From: Girardinichthys multiradiatus
Lineage: Eukaryota > Chordata > Actinopteri > Cyprinodontiformes > Goodeidae
Assembly (NCBI RefSeq): GCF_021462225.1
Contig: NC_061817.1
Location: 12,825,204 to 12,889,203, forward strand
DNA length: 64,000 bases
Direction of reading: 5' to 3'
Part shown: in pieces, positions 23,682 to 34,553 of the stretch
Layout of the letters: each line of letters begins with the position of its first letter
Numbering within the stretch: position 1 is the stretch's first letter
Notes under the pieces: model-generated
The model's input: the letters and a program-made list of their open reading frames with translations, nothing else
The model's database searches: none
What the model was told of the DNA's origin: nothing
Program-made: the position numbers and the translations under genes

Positions 23682-24392
23682 TTTAGACATATGGCTATTA
23701 AACATGAATTGTAACTACACTAATAAAATTTAAGTAGTATAAATTAACAAAAAAATCAAAGAGAAGACTAGACTGTTCCATAAAATGCATTAAAATGCAA
23801 TTTCTGGTGAGGAATAAATTAGGACAATTCTGCGTTTATTTCAGAAATGAGCAAAATTACACACAGCCAAAGCACATTAGGCACACATAATCAGAATATG
23901 GTACTCAAAATTTTCAAGAAGATTTTCTGTGTTTAAACCTCAGGACCCATATTCACAAAGAATCCTAGTCACAAGATTCTAGTGACCTTATTCTAAGAAA
24001 AATCTTAGAATTTCTCTTTGGATGTTTGTATGGTACAATACAAGTGGACAAAATTAATTATAATGGTGTCAATCCTGGAAATTTACCAGGGATTTATAGA
24101 CTTTCAAGAACCACTGTAGCAAGATCTCCAGTTACAACAGACTACTATGGATGTTTTTAAGAGTCTGAGACAGAAAAATCAAACTGAAAAAAGAACCTGT
24201 AGACTTGGATCTGGATCTGTTCTTACCACTTGCTGTATGGAAGATCTTACCAGAGAACATGATGGCAAATCCTTTTTTCTATTGCTATTTATCTCTTCAC
24301 AAAACGTACAAGTTAGCACATGGTTTTGAAAGATAAATATTAAGATGAAAAAATAAGGCATACAAACATCCCTCTGGTTTCAGCTCTGCATA
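23682..24392. other. No gene; possible MITE-like end
   Basis: At 23942-24020 'gacccatattcacaaag' followed by self-complementary 'attctaag/cttagaat' sequence resembles a miniature DNA-transposon end common in fish, but I could not find the partner end. The rest is unassigned. Confidence 0.3.
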
Positions 24393-25960
24393 CAGGTCCT
24401 TCTCAAAATATTAGCATATTGTGATAAAGTTCATTATTTTCCATAATGTAATGATGAAAATGTATCATTCATATATTTTAGATTCATTGCACACTAACTG
24501 AAATATTTCAGGTCTTTTATTGTCTTAATACGGATTATTTTAGCATACAGCTCATGAAAACCCAAAATTCCTATCTCACAAAATTAGCATATTTCATCCG
24601 ACCAATAAAAGAAAAGTGTTTTTAATACAAAAAACGTCAACCTTCAAATAATCATGTACAGTTATGCACTCAATACTTGGTTGGGAATCCTTTGGCAGAA
24701 ATGACTGCTTCAATGCGGCGTGGCATGGAGGCAATCAGCCTGTGGCACTGCTGAGGTCTTATGGAGGCCCAGGATGCTTCGATAGCGGCCTTTAGTTCAT
24801 CCAGAGTGTTGGGTCTTGAGTCTCTCAACGTTCTCTTCACAATATCCCACAGATTCTCTTTGGGGTTCAGGTCAGGAGAGTTGGCAGGCCAATTGAGCAC
24901 AGTGAGACCATGGTCAGTAAACCATTTACCAGTGGTTTTGGCACTGTGAGCAGGTGCCAGGTTGTGCTGAAAAATGAAATCTTCATCTCCATAAAGCTTT
25001 TCAGCAGATGGAAGCATGAAGTGCTCCAAAATCTCCTGATAGCTAGCTGCATTGACCCTGCCCTTGATAAAACACAGTGGACCAACACCAGCAGCTGACA
25101 CGGCACCCCAGACCATCACTGACTGTGGGTACTTGACACTGGACTTCTGGCATTTTGGCATTTCCTTCTCCCCAGTCTTCCTCCAGACTCTGGCACCTTG
25201 ATTTCCGAATGACATGCAGAATTTGCTTTCATCCGAAAAAAGTACTTTGGACCACTGAGCAACAGTCCAGTGCTGCTTCTCTGTAGCCCAGGTCTGGGGA
25301 ATGCTGCACCTGTAGCCCATTTCCTGCACACACCTGTGCACGGTGGCTCTGGATGTTTCTACTCCAGACTCAGTCCACTGCTTCCGCAGGTCCCCCAAGG
25401 TCTGGAATCGGCCCTTCTCCACAATCTTCCTCAGGGTCCGGTCACCTCTTCTCGTTGTGTAGCGTTTTCTGCCACACTTTTTCCTTCCCACAGACTTCCC
25501 ATTGAGGTGCCTTGATACAGCACTCTGGGAACAGCCTATTCGTTCAGAAATTTCTTTCTGTGTCTTACCCTCTTGCTTGAGGGTGTCAATAGTGGCCTTC
25601 TGGACAGCAGTCAGGTCGGCAGTCTTACCCATGATTGGGGTTTTGAGTGATGAACCAGGCTGGGAGTTTTAAAGGCCTCAGGAATCTTTTGCAGGTGTTT
25701 AGAGTTAACTTGTTGATTCAGATGATTAGGTTCATAGCTCGTTTAGAGACCCTTTTAATGATATGCTAATTTTGTGAGATAGGAATTTTGGGTTTTCATG
25801 AGCTGTATGCCAAAATCATCCGTATTAAGACAATAAAAGACCTGAAATATTTCAGTTAGTGTGCAATGAATCTAAAATATATGAATGTTAAATTTTCATC
25901 ATTACATTATGGAAAATAATGAACTTTATCACAATATGCTAATATTTTGAGAAGGACCTG
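24393..25960 (-). mobile_element. Tc1-like element, family A copy 2 (42-bp deletion form)
   Basis: TA at 24391-24392 and 25961-25962 flank a 1568-bp element with ~205-bp inverted repeats starting CAGGTCCTTCTC. It differs from copies 1 and 4 by loss of 42 bp in the transposase linker. Confidence 0.96.
24670..25632 (-). CDS. Tc1-like transposase, 320 aa, open but catalytic D to N
   Basis: Uninterrupted 320-codon frame from MGKTADL at 25632. It has the helix-turn-helix region (1-110), then joins IPQ directly to TWATEKQHW because 14 linker residues (VKPLLNQKQRQKRL) are absent. First catalytic Asp in FSDESKF (D134). The second position reads QHNLAPAHS, i.e. Asn (codon at 24961-24963), and the third block reads SPDLNPKE with the Glu retained. 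The Asn makes catalysis unlikely even though no stop is present. Expected role: nuclear DNA-binding cut-and-paste transposase acting on its own inverted repeats. Confidence 0.93.
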   Translation of the reverse strand: MGKTADLTAVQKATIDTLKQEGKTQKEISERIGCSQSAVSRHLNGKSVGRKKCGRKRYTTRRGDRTLRKIVEKGRFQTLGDLRKQWTESGVETSRATVHRCVQEMGYRCSIPQTWATEKQHWTVAQWSKVLFSDESKFCMSFGNQGARVWRKTGEKEMPKCQKSSVKYPQSVMVWGAVSAAGVGPLCFIKGRVNAASYQEILEHFMLPSAEKLYGDEDFIFQHNLAPAHSAKTTGKWFTDHGLTVLNWPANSPDLNPKENLWDIVKRTLRDSRPNTLDELKAAIEASWASIRPQQCHRLIASMPRRIEAVISAKGFPTKY

Positions 25961-25962
25961 TA

Positions 25963-26784
25963 TTCTCCGTTTGTCCCAACTACTCTTAAATCACAGCTTT
26001 CAATTTTTCTTTTACAATATTTTCATGGCTATGTTTGATTGAGTCATTCCGCAGCTACAGAAGTGCAGCAACATCACAGCTGCGAGCTCAAGCAGCTAAG
26101 CTGAGCAGGTCTACGCTACTCCATGCTTTTTCTAAACACTGTATGCACACAACAGACCAGAAGGAGATTGTAGTGATGCTCCCTTCTGCATCCACAGATC
26201 ATAAATTTCTCAGCAGACAGACAGGTTGATCCAGAATATTCAGGTGCTGCGGGGATGTGGTTTATAAATAATAATAATCTCTAACGTTTGACAATTTGAG
26301 CAGTCTTGGTTGCAATGGAACAGCTCTGCACAGCCCAGATAGTGAAGACATTTCATTGATATGTTGTAGGAAAACCCTGTTAACAACCTCTCTCACTGCT
26401 CAGGCCAAAACCATTTCCTCATGACTGCTTCTTCATGCGTGCTGTTTAGATAGAAAATTGCACCCTCCCTGCAGGGGAGCTAGCTGAGTCAGTTCCCACC
26501 AAGTTCTCGCTGCATGAACTAGCACCTGCAGGACTGAAGAAAGAGCCAGCCGCTCACGCTGAGGCAGATCCCTGCTCGGGCCTTTTCCAGCTGAAGGCCT
26601 TACTGCACATCAAGGGTTCACTCTGGTCATAGAACCGTCCATTTCCTCTCTGGGCCTCAGGTTTAATGTTGTGCAAAGATTTTTAAAAATATTGCTACAG
26701 GTGTCAGGCACAAAGAAGTCTTCCCTTTGGTGGAAAAATGTTAAGACATTTTCCATAAAAGCTCATATACCGCTCTTTCTAAAC
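25963..26784. other. No gene recognised
   Basis: Spacer of ~820 bp. A 64-codon plus-strand frame at 26035 has no recognisable feature. Nothing else noted. Confidence 0.45.
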
Positions 26785-27313
26785 ATATTTACACACCATG
26801 GACCTTTTCACATTATGTCAACCTGCAGCCATATGTTACTGGGATTTTACATGACAAGCCACCACAAAATAGCAAAAAGACCATTTTAATCCTATTCCCT
26901 TGGAATTCATTTAAGAACAGCCAGTAGTCTTTAAAATTCACCTAAACAATAAATAGAATAAATGTATGCAATTTAATCTCATGAAGGGGACACAGCAAAC
27001 ATGTGGAAGAACATGACCAAAATTTAACTTTTTGACCTAAACGCAAAACGCTATGTATGGTGGAAAACTTACACTGCATGTCACCCCGAACACGGCATCC
27101 CCATTTTTAAACACGGTGGTGGCAGCATCGTGCGCTTTGGATGTTTTTCTTTAGCAGAGATAGAGGAGCTGGTCGGATTTGATAAGAAGATGGTTGGATA
27201 TAATTTTAGACAGTCCTGGAAGACTACCTGTTAGAGGCCCCAAAGACAGAGGTTCATCGTACAGCAGGATGACTGTAAACACACAGGCAGAGTTCCAAAG
27301 GAATGGTGTACAT

Positions 27314-29363
27314 CCGTGGCGCTCAAACGTTTTACAATTACCAACTCAGTAGATACTAGGTTTTCCTAGTACCACCATGCTAATAGACATTAGTACACAA
27401 TAGGATTTTTTTTTGTTTGTGGTATTCTGTGATGAATAAGATATTATACATCGATACAGCTTCTATACACGCCTCTTCCACGGTGGGTCGCAGAGGAGCT
27501 GGTGCCTGCCTCCAGCAGTCTATGACAGACAGGCAGGGCACACCCTGGACAGGTGGGTGGATGCAAATGCAATATTTCTACACTGGCTACATAGAAAACC
27601 CAGTAATTGCCACAAAAAAAGGCTTCAATTGTACTTCTAATATCTGATATTTCTCACTCCTTTAGTGAACATGTTTTCTTGGTATTTGAATGCACAAAAT
27701 GCAGAGAAACACATTATTAGCTTGGGTTGCTGATACCAGTTAGCCTCTTCACTGAACATATAAATTTAGCAAATTCATTAAGTTCATAACTTAAAACTGG
27801 AACATGGTTAGGTTGGGTTTGAGGTAATTACTCAAAGTTCCAATTTTAGAGGTTGAACACGACCCAGCCCAAGTACCCGCTGGATCCTGTTCCTGGTTCA
27901 CTTCATCCTTCAGTATAACTATTGTACGTTTGTATTAGGAAGTTTCTGAAATTTTCACAAAACGTAGATTTAATTTCAAATTAAAAATTCTATTTTATTT
28001 CAAATTTAAAAACTAATTCTGTTATATGTAATTTTTACCAGCTTAACAATAAACAAAATGTGCAATATTTTAATGAAACGAAGAAGGTACTCTGTTCTTT
28101 GTTGAAAAGGGAACTGTAAATTGTTTAGATGTGATACATAAAAAGGGTCTCAGTACTTTATTAAAAGAAAGGCGGACAGTGCATGGCACATGGCAAAGCT
28201 GTAGAGTGCCCTATCTGTATATGTGCACATCAGTACAGTCCTAACCCTGGAGTCCTATGCTGCATGTCTTCCTTCTTTCTCTACCCCACTTCCTGTCTGC
28301 CTAGTCTGATAAAAATAAAAATAATAAAAGCCACTAGTGTGGCAAAAACAATTTAAATTTAACATTTTTCAGATGGAATGTTTTCTATTTTGTTTTGGAA
28401 GGTTTTCAGACTTTTATTATTAAGAAGAATAGGAAATAGATTGTTGCATTCACCCACGTGTAATCACCAATATGCTTTTGAGTAAAATATCCTACTAGTT
28501 AGTGTATGTTTCAAATGGTCAATGACCATCCCTCACTGAATTTATTTTAACGTTGACATCTGTATCAACTTTCTGTGCTGGCAGGAAAAATTGTTACCAT
28601 TGTTTATTTGTAGTTGGGGGCATCAAAAACCATCCCAAGTGCTGCAAATGGTCCCCTGTGTCATGGAGTGACATTTTGGACTTTGTGGGTTCTTTGATGG
28701 TTTATTTTGTAATTTAGATTTTCCTTATGGCTCTTTGTTTATTTCTTAGGTTATTGTTTCTATGTTCCCCTCTAGTTTCTCTGTTTACTTTAGTTCATAG
28801 TTATTCTAGTTCTTTATTTCCTCCTCTAATTTATTCTCTTGCTTAGTTTGTGTTTTTTGTCCTTTCACTCTTCCTCAGCCTTTGTATTTGTTTCACCTGT
28901 TCCTGCTGCTTCCCTGCCTCCTTGTCGCACCTGTTCCCTGTTCCGTTGATTATCTGCTTTTGTTATTTCCCCAGTATATTAGTTGGTTTGGTGTCTCTGT
29001 TCCAGGCTGGTTCCTTGTGTTCGTCATTACCCCGTTGCCTACTATGACTATGCTTTGTTTATGCTTCGCTTGGATCTTATGCTACGTTTCTGCCATTAGT
29101 ACCTACAGTGTTTTGTAAGTTTTGGATTTTGACTTTGATTTATACCTGCAGTGTTTTGTTACGTTTTTGCCTTTGGTGAATAAACTACGATGCGGCTACC
29201 GAGCTCTTGTCTGCACGTTGGTCCGACCCAAAATCCCCCCACGACACCCTGGGTCTGTGGACATCTATGCTGTAAATATTCAATGCCTACATTTCTTCTG
29301 AGTATCAATAAGGGAAACCAGAGTGCCACCAGGGGTACTTGTACCACATTTTGAGAACCACTG
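27314..29363. mobile_element. hAT-like non-coding element nested in Tc1 fossil
   Basis: The left end reads ccGTGGCGCTCAAACG and the right end, inverted, CAGTGGTTCTCAAAATG, the form of hAT termini. Flanking 8-mers are gtgtacat (27306-27313) and atttagat (29364-29371): diverged from each other, but both fit the T at position 2 and A at position 7 of hAT target duplications. The interior encodes no transposase and holds a solo LTR. 28240-28340 resembles a common LINE-type 3' end with AATAAA-like repeats. Confidence 0.5.
28659..29246 (+). mobile_element. Solo LTR with 5-bp target duplication
   Basis: TGTCATGG...CACGACA (TG...CA) flanked by CCCTG at 28654-28658 and 29247-29251. It carries a TATATTAG box at 28975-28982 and GAATAAAC near its 3' end (29178 region), giving plus orientation. 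No internal genes. Its layout resembles the minus-strand LTR at 19070-19692, including a similar 'attagttggtttg' segment. Confidence 0.8.
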
Positions 29364-29735
29364 ATTTAGATCATGGTATATCCATGTGTTACAATGGCCT
29401 AGTCAAAGTCCAGACCTAAATTCAGTTGACAGACTTTGATTTGAGTTTAAGCTATTGTACACAGAAGAATGAGGGGGAAAAAATCCCCAAAAGACTTGCA
29501 GCTGGAATTGCAAAAAAAAAACGTGGTTTTACAAAGTATTTACTGTCAACGTGTTGAATACAAATGCAAGGCACACTTTTCAGATTCTTTATCTAAAGAA
29601 AAAATAAAATTGTACCCTTGTTCTTCCACTTCACAGTCATGCAGTACTTTGTGTTATAGCATACAATCCCAGTGAAATACATTGAAGTTCATGATTGCAA
29701 TCTAAACATATGTTACATTGAGGCATGAAAACTAC

Positions 29736-30559
29736 ATAATATAGAACCAAGACAGTTAGTGCTTCACCATTTGAAAATGATCAGGTCAAGAGTAAATAAC
29801 ACCACAGCGTGTCATTCGATACATATTAGTTGTAAACTGTTATGCTAAAGATATATTCATCATCACTCTGAATTTGTATTCATATAACTTCTTCTGTAAT
29901 CCTAGGCTTTTTGATTCCAGGGATGACAAACTGGACTCAATAATGAGTGACTGTGGATAGGCTGCTCATGACTGCAGCTCAACTTGAGTAGTTTTTGTTG
30001 GGTAGGTGTTGTTGTTTGAAGGCCCTGAGGCCTATTTAAGATTAAATCACAAATTTCATGGGGGCCATGTTGTGTAGTGGCCGAGTTGGCTCCCCATGCT
30101 TTTAGGTGATGACGCAGCCATCTGATGTTCAGTACAAAGCTGTGAATACGCTGTGAAAACAGATCAGTAAAGCTACAAGATCTAAAAACACTAAAAATCA
30201 CACATTTAGGACTGAACTCAGAGCTATTTTGAAAGCCTTGTGTTACCCTGCTTTATCCTTTCCAAAACCAGTTTGGATCTGTTTTTGGTTTCTGTTAATT
30301 CTTTTGTAATCTTTAATTTATTAGATTTCCTTATTCTCTTCATTTTTGCTTAGTAGTTTTAGTTGAGTGTTACCAGCCAAGAACAGAAGTTGTGAGTTTA
30401 ATCTGTGCAGGGCTAGCTGTTACCACTGAAATCCCCTCTTTCACCTATTCTATAACACTGTCATATTGAGCTGGTATTCACAGAACAATGCCTGACAGAC
30501 GGAAAGTTGTTTGGCTAAAATTAAATATTCAAACTTTGTTAATAATTATCAGTACCACT
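29736..30559. other. No gene recognised
   Basis: AT-rich spacer. A 99-codon minus-strand frame (29902-30201) carries no recognisable motif. Confidence 0.45.
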
Positions 30560-30610
30560 GTCAGTAAAGAAGACCCTCAGTATGATGCTGCCAGCACCAT
30601 GCTTCAGTAG
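30560..30610 (-). repeat. Tc1-like fragment
   Basis: 'gtatgatgctgccagcacc' followed by 'atgcttca' is antisense to the GGG-containing block of Tc1-like transposases. Only this short piece is recognisable. Confidence 0.4.
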
Positions 30611-30723
30611 TTCAGGGTTCTTTAATTTAAAATATTTGAGCTCTATTCTGCCAAGAAGAGTGGTGTTTGCTCTGATATTAAGCAAGATTTTTTGTTTTTT
30701 GGTATTTTCATATTTTTTTTTAG

Positions 30724-31437
30724 GTACAAAGCCGCAGACGGGCCAGTTTATTAAGCTCATGGGTGAGAACCACCACCTTTTTACTGGAGCTAAAAACTCA
30801 GCCACCGTGGCCTGGAGGTACAATAACAACATTCTTTGCAGTCAGTTTCTGTCCAGCTTTAATAACTCCTATCTTTCTAACTTTCATAAATATCCATCCA
30901 GTGATTAACATACTTTTTTCGGTTTAGGACAATTCAGGAGAAGATGGACCAACAGGGGAAGGTCACCCCCTTTGCAGGACAAAACAATGTGGGACAATTT
31001 GAAAAAAGAAAAGAATTTAAAGTATGTTCAGAAGTTCTCATGTCACACAAATAAAAAAAATATTTCTAAAAGTCTTGTTGGTTTCTCTGTTTAGTCAACT
31101 CTTTTTTTATTCCATCTAACTTTAGGATTGCAAGTATCCAGGGTCAGGAGAGGGAGTCAGTGAAAAGCCCACTGCTGCTACTTGGCCCTGGTTTGTCCTT
31201 ATGGATGAGGTGTTGGGACAGAGGTCTTCCACAACAGCTCCTGTCCTAATTGCCTCCATCCCTGAGGACACTCCAGGGCCAAGCGGAGCAGTGGTCAACC
31301 AGACGGAGAAGGAAGACAGTGAGCCAGCAGGAAGGGGTCAGAAAAGAAAGAGGGACAGAGATGATGGAGATGATCAGGGAGGACATGAGGGCACAGAGAA
31401 TGGACAGACTGTTTTCCAAAGAATGGCACCAAAATAA
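30724..31437 (+). pseudogene. Harbinger Myb/SANT-like DNA-binding protein, spliced
   Basis: Three exon-like blocks. Exon 30724-30817 (after a poly-T tract and AG) encodes a segment with the tryptophan spacing of a Myb/SANT or MADF domain, ending AW. A gtacaa donor and a tttag acceptor lead to exon 30928-31021, which continues RTIQEKMD and a MWDNLKK segment. A gtatgt donor and tttag acceptor lead to exon 31126-31437, with CKYPGSG, TWPWF and an acidic/basic tail (KRKRDRD). In Harbinger elements this protein helps the transposase bind DNA and enter the nucleus. An extra T near 30971-30973 shifts the frame in exon 2, and the last junction is also out of frame, so this copy is probably dead. No upstream start exon identified. 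Confidence 0.65.
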
Positions 31438-32068
31438 GATGCTACATAAGAAATATTAAGTTTTGTTCAGATTGTTTCTTAAGGTTTTAAGGTGTTCTAA
31501 TAAATTTCAAAATTGTTTTTGTCACTAATGTTATTTACATTTGATCTAACAATACATCAACTTCATTTAAAGTTATAAACAGAATTTATTATGAAAAATA
31601 CAAACAGCACTTTAAACAGAATGGGGGAAGAAAACATTCAAACAGATCAAGATTACAAGACAAAAGGCATCAAATAAAACTATGTACAAGTATTTACAAC
31701 GGCGACAACAGGATCAACCTGAGTGACTGGTTCCTGGAAAAACCTCTTGAACAGAACAAAGAGGCAGATGTCTTTCTGAACAGAAAGTCTGGCGGTGTGG
31801 CTAAATCTCTCACAAGGTCAGAGACTTGGATGGGATGCTGCAACTGAGACCTGTGGTTAGTCTTTCTGGATGGTGAACGAAGCATCACACAGGTGGTCTG
31901 CAGATGTTTGTGATGTCTCTCTCCGCTGTCCACGGTATCGTCCATCAAGTGGGTTTAAAGGGCTGCCACATCACTAAGAGGTAATCGGAAAAATGCAGAA
32001 TTAGAAGATGGTGCTAACAAAATATTGCAATTAGTTATACCCCTCAAAAATGAATCACATCTATAATA

Positions 32069-33168
32069 TTATACTTGGCTGACACAGTAGTCATGTTCTG
32101 GTGGTACCTCCTCCAGGGTGGACACCTCAGCTGAAAGCTGGTCCCGCCAGAGAGCAACGCTGACTGCCTCAGTCCCGACCTCACCCTCATCCTCTTCTAC
32201 AGCCTCCTCTGGGTCATCCTCTGAGCCCATGACACCCCCAGCACCAAGGCAGATGTTGTGGAGGATGGTGCATGCTGTTATGACCTGAAAACAATTTAAA
32301 AGAGGGTGCATATGTGTGTATGGGTATATATTATGTATAATGTATAAATAAAATGGATCTAGGTCAAAACTTACGTGAGGTACAAAGGTGTCGTGCACCT
32401 CCAGCGCTTGCAGGAAGATGGCCCTGAATCTGGTTTTCATCATTCCAAAAACACGCTCTGTTATAGAGCGTGTTTCTGGAATGATGGCTGTTAAAGCGCT
32501 GGGCTCCCACACCATGTCTTGTCCTCTTGTAGGGAGTGATGAGGGGGAGTGGATATTGGAGGCATGGGTACCCTCCATCACCAAGGATAAAATGCCCTGG
32601 AGGAGGATAAACTGTACAGTGGGCTGTGGCGGAGCACCCTAGAGTCATGCACTGACCCAGGCCAGCCCACATACGTGTCAATAAAATGGCTCCAATGGTC
32701 AGAAACTGCTTGCAGGATTATGGAAGGGAAGAGTTTCCTGTTCCTGTAGCACTGACCATCAGGGCTGCTTGGACACCTGAAGCGGATATGGCAGCCGTCA
32801 ATTGCACCCACAGCTTTAAGAAAAGCTCTGTGGCGTGCCAGCCCTGCAAACTCACGGGACACTGCCTTAAGTCCTCAAGGGTCTTTAGAAGGTAGATGAC
32901 CTCGTGACGAATAACCACAATCTCCTCTGTAACTCTGTGGACGATGCGATGAACAGTAGAGCGAGGCATCCCAAACACTCTGCAGACCACTCTGTAGGAT
33001 GTGCCACTTGCCAGCCAGAAATGAAAAACCAAGGTCTCAATAGTAGCACCCCATCCATGTTGCCTATCCTGGTGCAAAAGATTAAGCTGCACTGCCCCAT
33101 CCCGAAAATCAGGCCTGGTGTCCTCCTGGTTGAAAAAGCGTTTCAGGACTGGGACACTCAGGTTGATC
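32069..33168 (-). pseudogene. Harbinger (HARBI1-like) DDE transposase, frameshifted
   Basis: From an acceptor at about 33168 the frame reads a helix-turn-helix region (STVHRIVHRV near 32965), then the catalytic domain in pieces. GAIDGCHI (first Asp) and WPGSVHDSRVL (second Asp) are in the frame of 32578-32862, GDGGYPC in the frame of 32364-32681, and TERVFGMMK (Glu) in the frame of 32069-32584. Each change of frame is a one-base indel. A 90-bp intron (32285-32374) has a GTAAGT donor and a TTTTCAG acceptor; spliced, it gives HVITACTILHNIC, a conserved end of this family, followed by an acidic tail. Domesticated HARBI1 is the host relative, but here the gene sits inside a transposon and is broken at least three times. 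Confidence 0.8.
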
Positions 33169-33221
33169 CTGCAGTAAAGGGATCTGGTCTAGAAAAGGGA
33201 AGAATGGAGATGGAAAAACAC

Positions 33222-34337
33222 TCGTACTCGTATTCGTCGTCTTCCGCTTTATCCGGGACCGGGTCGCGGGTGCAGCAGACTCAGCAGAGACGCCCAGACG
33301 TCTCTCTCCCCAGACACCTCCTCCAGTTCCTCCAGGGGGAGCCCAAGGCGTTCCCAGGCCAGCCGAGAGACATAGTCCCTCCAGCGTGTCCTGGGTCGTC
33401 CCATGGGCCTCCTCCCGGTGGGACGTGCCTGGAACACCTCCAGAGGAAGGCGTCCAGGAAGCATCCGGTATAGATGCCCGAGCCACCTCAACTGGCTCCT
33501 CTCGATGTGGAGGAGCAGCGGCTCTACTCCGAGCCCCTCCCGGATGGCCAAGCTCCTCACCCTATCTCTAAGGGAGTGCCCGGCCACCCTACGGAGGAAG
33601 CTCATTTCAGCCACTTGTATCCGGGATCTCGTTCTTTCGGTCATGACCCAAAGTTCATGGCCATAGGTGATGGTATGAACGTAGACCGACCGGTAAATCA
33701 AGAGCTTCGCTTTTCAGCTCAGCTCTCTCTTCACCACAATGGACAGGCACAGCGCCCCCATTACTGTGGCAGCCGCACTGATCCGTCTGTCGATCTCCCG
33801 CTCCATTCTTCCCTCACTTGTGAACAAGACCCCGAGATACTTAAACTCCTCCACTTGAGGCAGGAACTCCCCTCCAACCTGAAGAGGACACGCCACCCTT
33901 TTCCGGTCGAGAACCATGGCCTCGGACTTGGAGGAGCTGATCTTCATCCCAGCCGCTTCACACTTGGCTGTGAACCGCCCCAGTGCATGCTGTAGGTCTT
34001 GGCTAGAGGGGGCCAGCAGGACCATGTCATCTGCAAAAAGAAGAGACGAAATCCTCTGGTCCCCAAACCAGACCCCCTTGGGTGCGCCTAGAAATCCTGT
34101 CCATAAAAGTTATGAACAGGACCGGTGACAAAGGGCAGCCCTGCCGGATTCCAACATGCACCGGGAACAGGTCCGACTTAGTGCCGGCAATGCGAACCAA
34201 ACTCCTGCTCCGCTTGTACAGAGACCGGATGGCCCCTAATAAAGGGCCCCCGATTCCATACTCCTGAAGCACCCCCCACAGGGCATCACGAGGGACACAG
34301 TCGAATGCCTTCTCCAGGTCCACAAAACACATGGAGT
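33222..34337 (-). mobile_element. RTE-clade LINE, 5'-truncated, 11-bp target duplication
   Basis: Flanked by TGGAAAAACAC at 33211-33221 and 34338-34348. Minus-strand frames encode the RT: FVDLEKAFDCV (first Asp) and IRQGCPLSP at 34027-34350; LLAPSSQDLQ, SKSEAM and FKYLGVLFTS at 33714-34025; and the C-terminal region WVMTERTR and RTRWRDY at 33249-33701. Frames change at ~33705 and ~34026, and the FADD-type active-site box falls at the second break. The 3' end is 'ggataaagcggaagacgac'. 5'-truncated in the RT, inserted into the Harbinger element. The protein pattern matches fish RTE elements of the Expander type. Confidence 0.88.
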
Positions 34338-34553
34338 TGGAAAAACACATTATTTTTAAGGCATGCTTCTGGATATTTTAAGTGATCAAAGCAAGTAGAT
34401 ACTAATACACCAAATACACTGCATTATTATATAATTATCTAAGACCAGTCAGAGAGGATCAAATATTTTATAATTCCCATCTATCTTAAAATTGAAAGTT
34501 GGAGCCGGAGACTTTAGTGTAAAGAGTTGTGTGTTTTAGCTCGTCATTAACTA

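Larger units (their letters stand above)
26785..29735 (+). mobile_element. Fossil Tc1-like element split by a hAT-like insertion
   Basis: Left end near 26785 ('ccttttcacattatgtcaa' and 'gggattttacatgacaag') mirrors the right end at 29590-29735 ('cccagtgaaatacattgaag', 'atgttacatt'). Between them lie degraded transposase pieces. 27061-27310 encodes the KHGGGSI block and the second-Asp region (a degenerate QQDD..HT). 29370-29560 encodes a degraded WPSQSPDLN block and the C-terminal PKRLAAGIAKK segment. The two halves abut if 27314-29363 is removed. Many stops show it is ancient. Confidence 0.7.
30724..33221. mobile_element. PIF/Harbinger element, two genes tail to tail
   Basis: A plus-strand Myb/SANT-like gene (30724-31437) and a minus-strand DDE transposase gene (32069-33168) converge. 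PIF/Harbinger transposons carry exactly these two genes. Both contain introns with good splice sites and both carry frameshifts. An RTE LINE interrupts the element at 33222. I could not define the terminal inverted repeats; sequence beyond 34348 may still belong to it. Confidence 0.75.

Noticed and set aside
32069..33168. Host HARBI1 gene
   Set aside because: Broken by several frameshifts and paired with the Myb-like transposon gene, so a transposon copy.
33473..33995. 173-codon plus-strand frame
   Set aside because: Antisense to the RTE reverse transcriptase.
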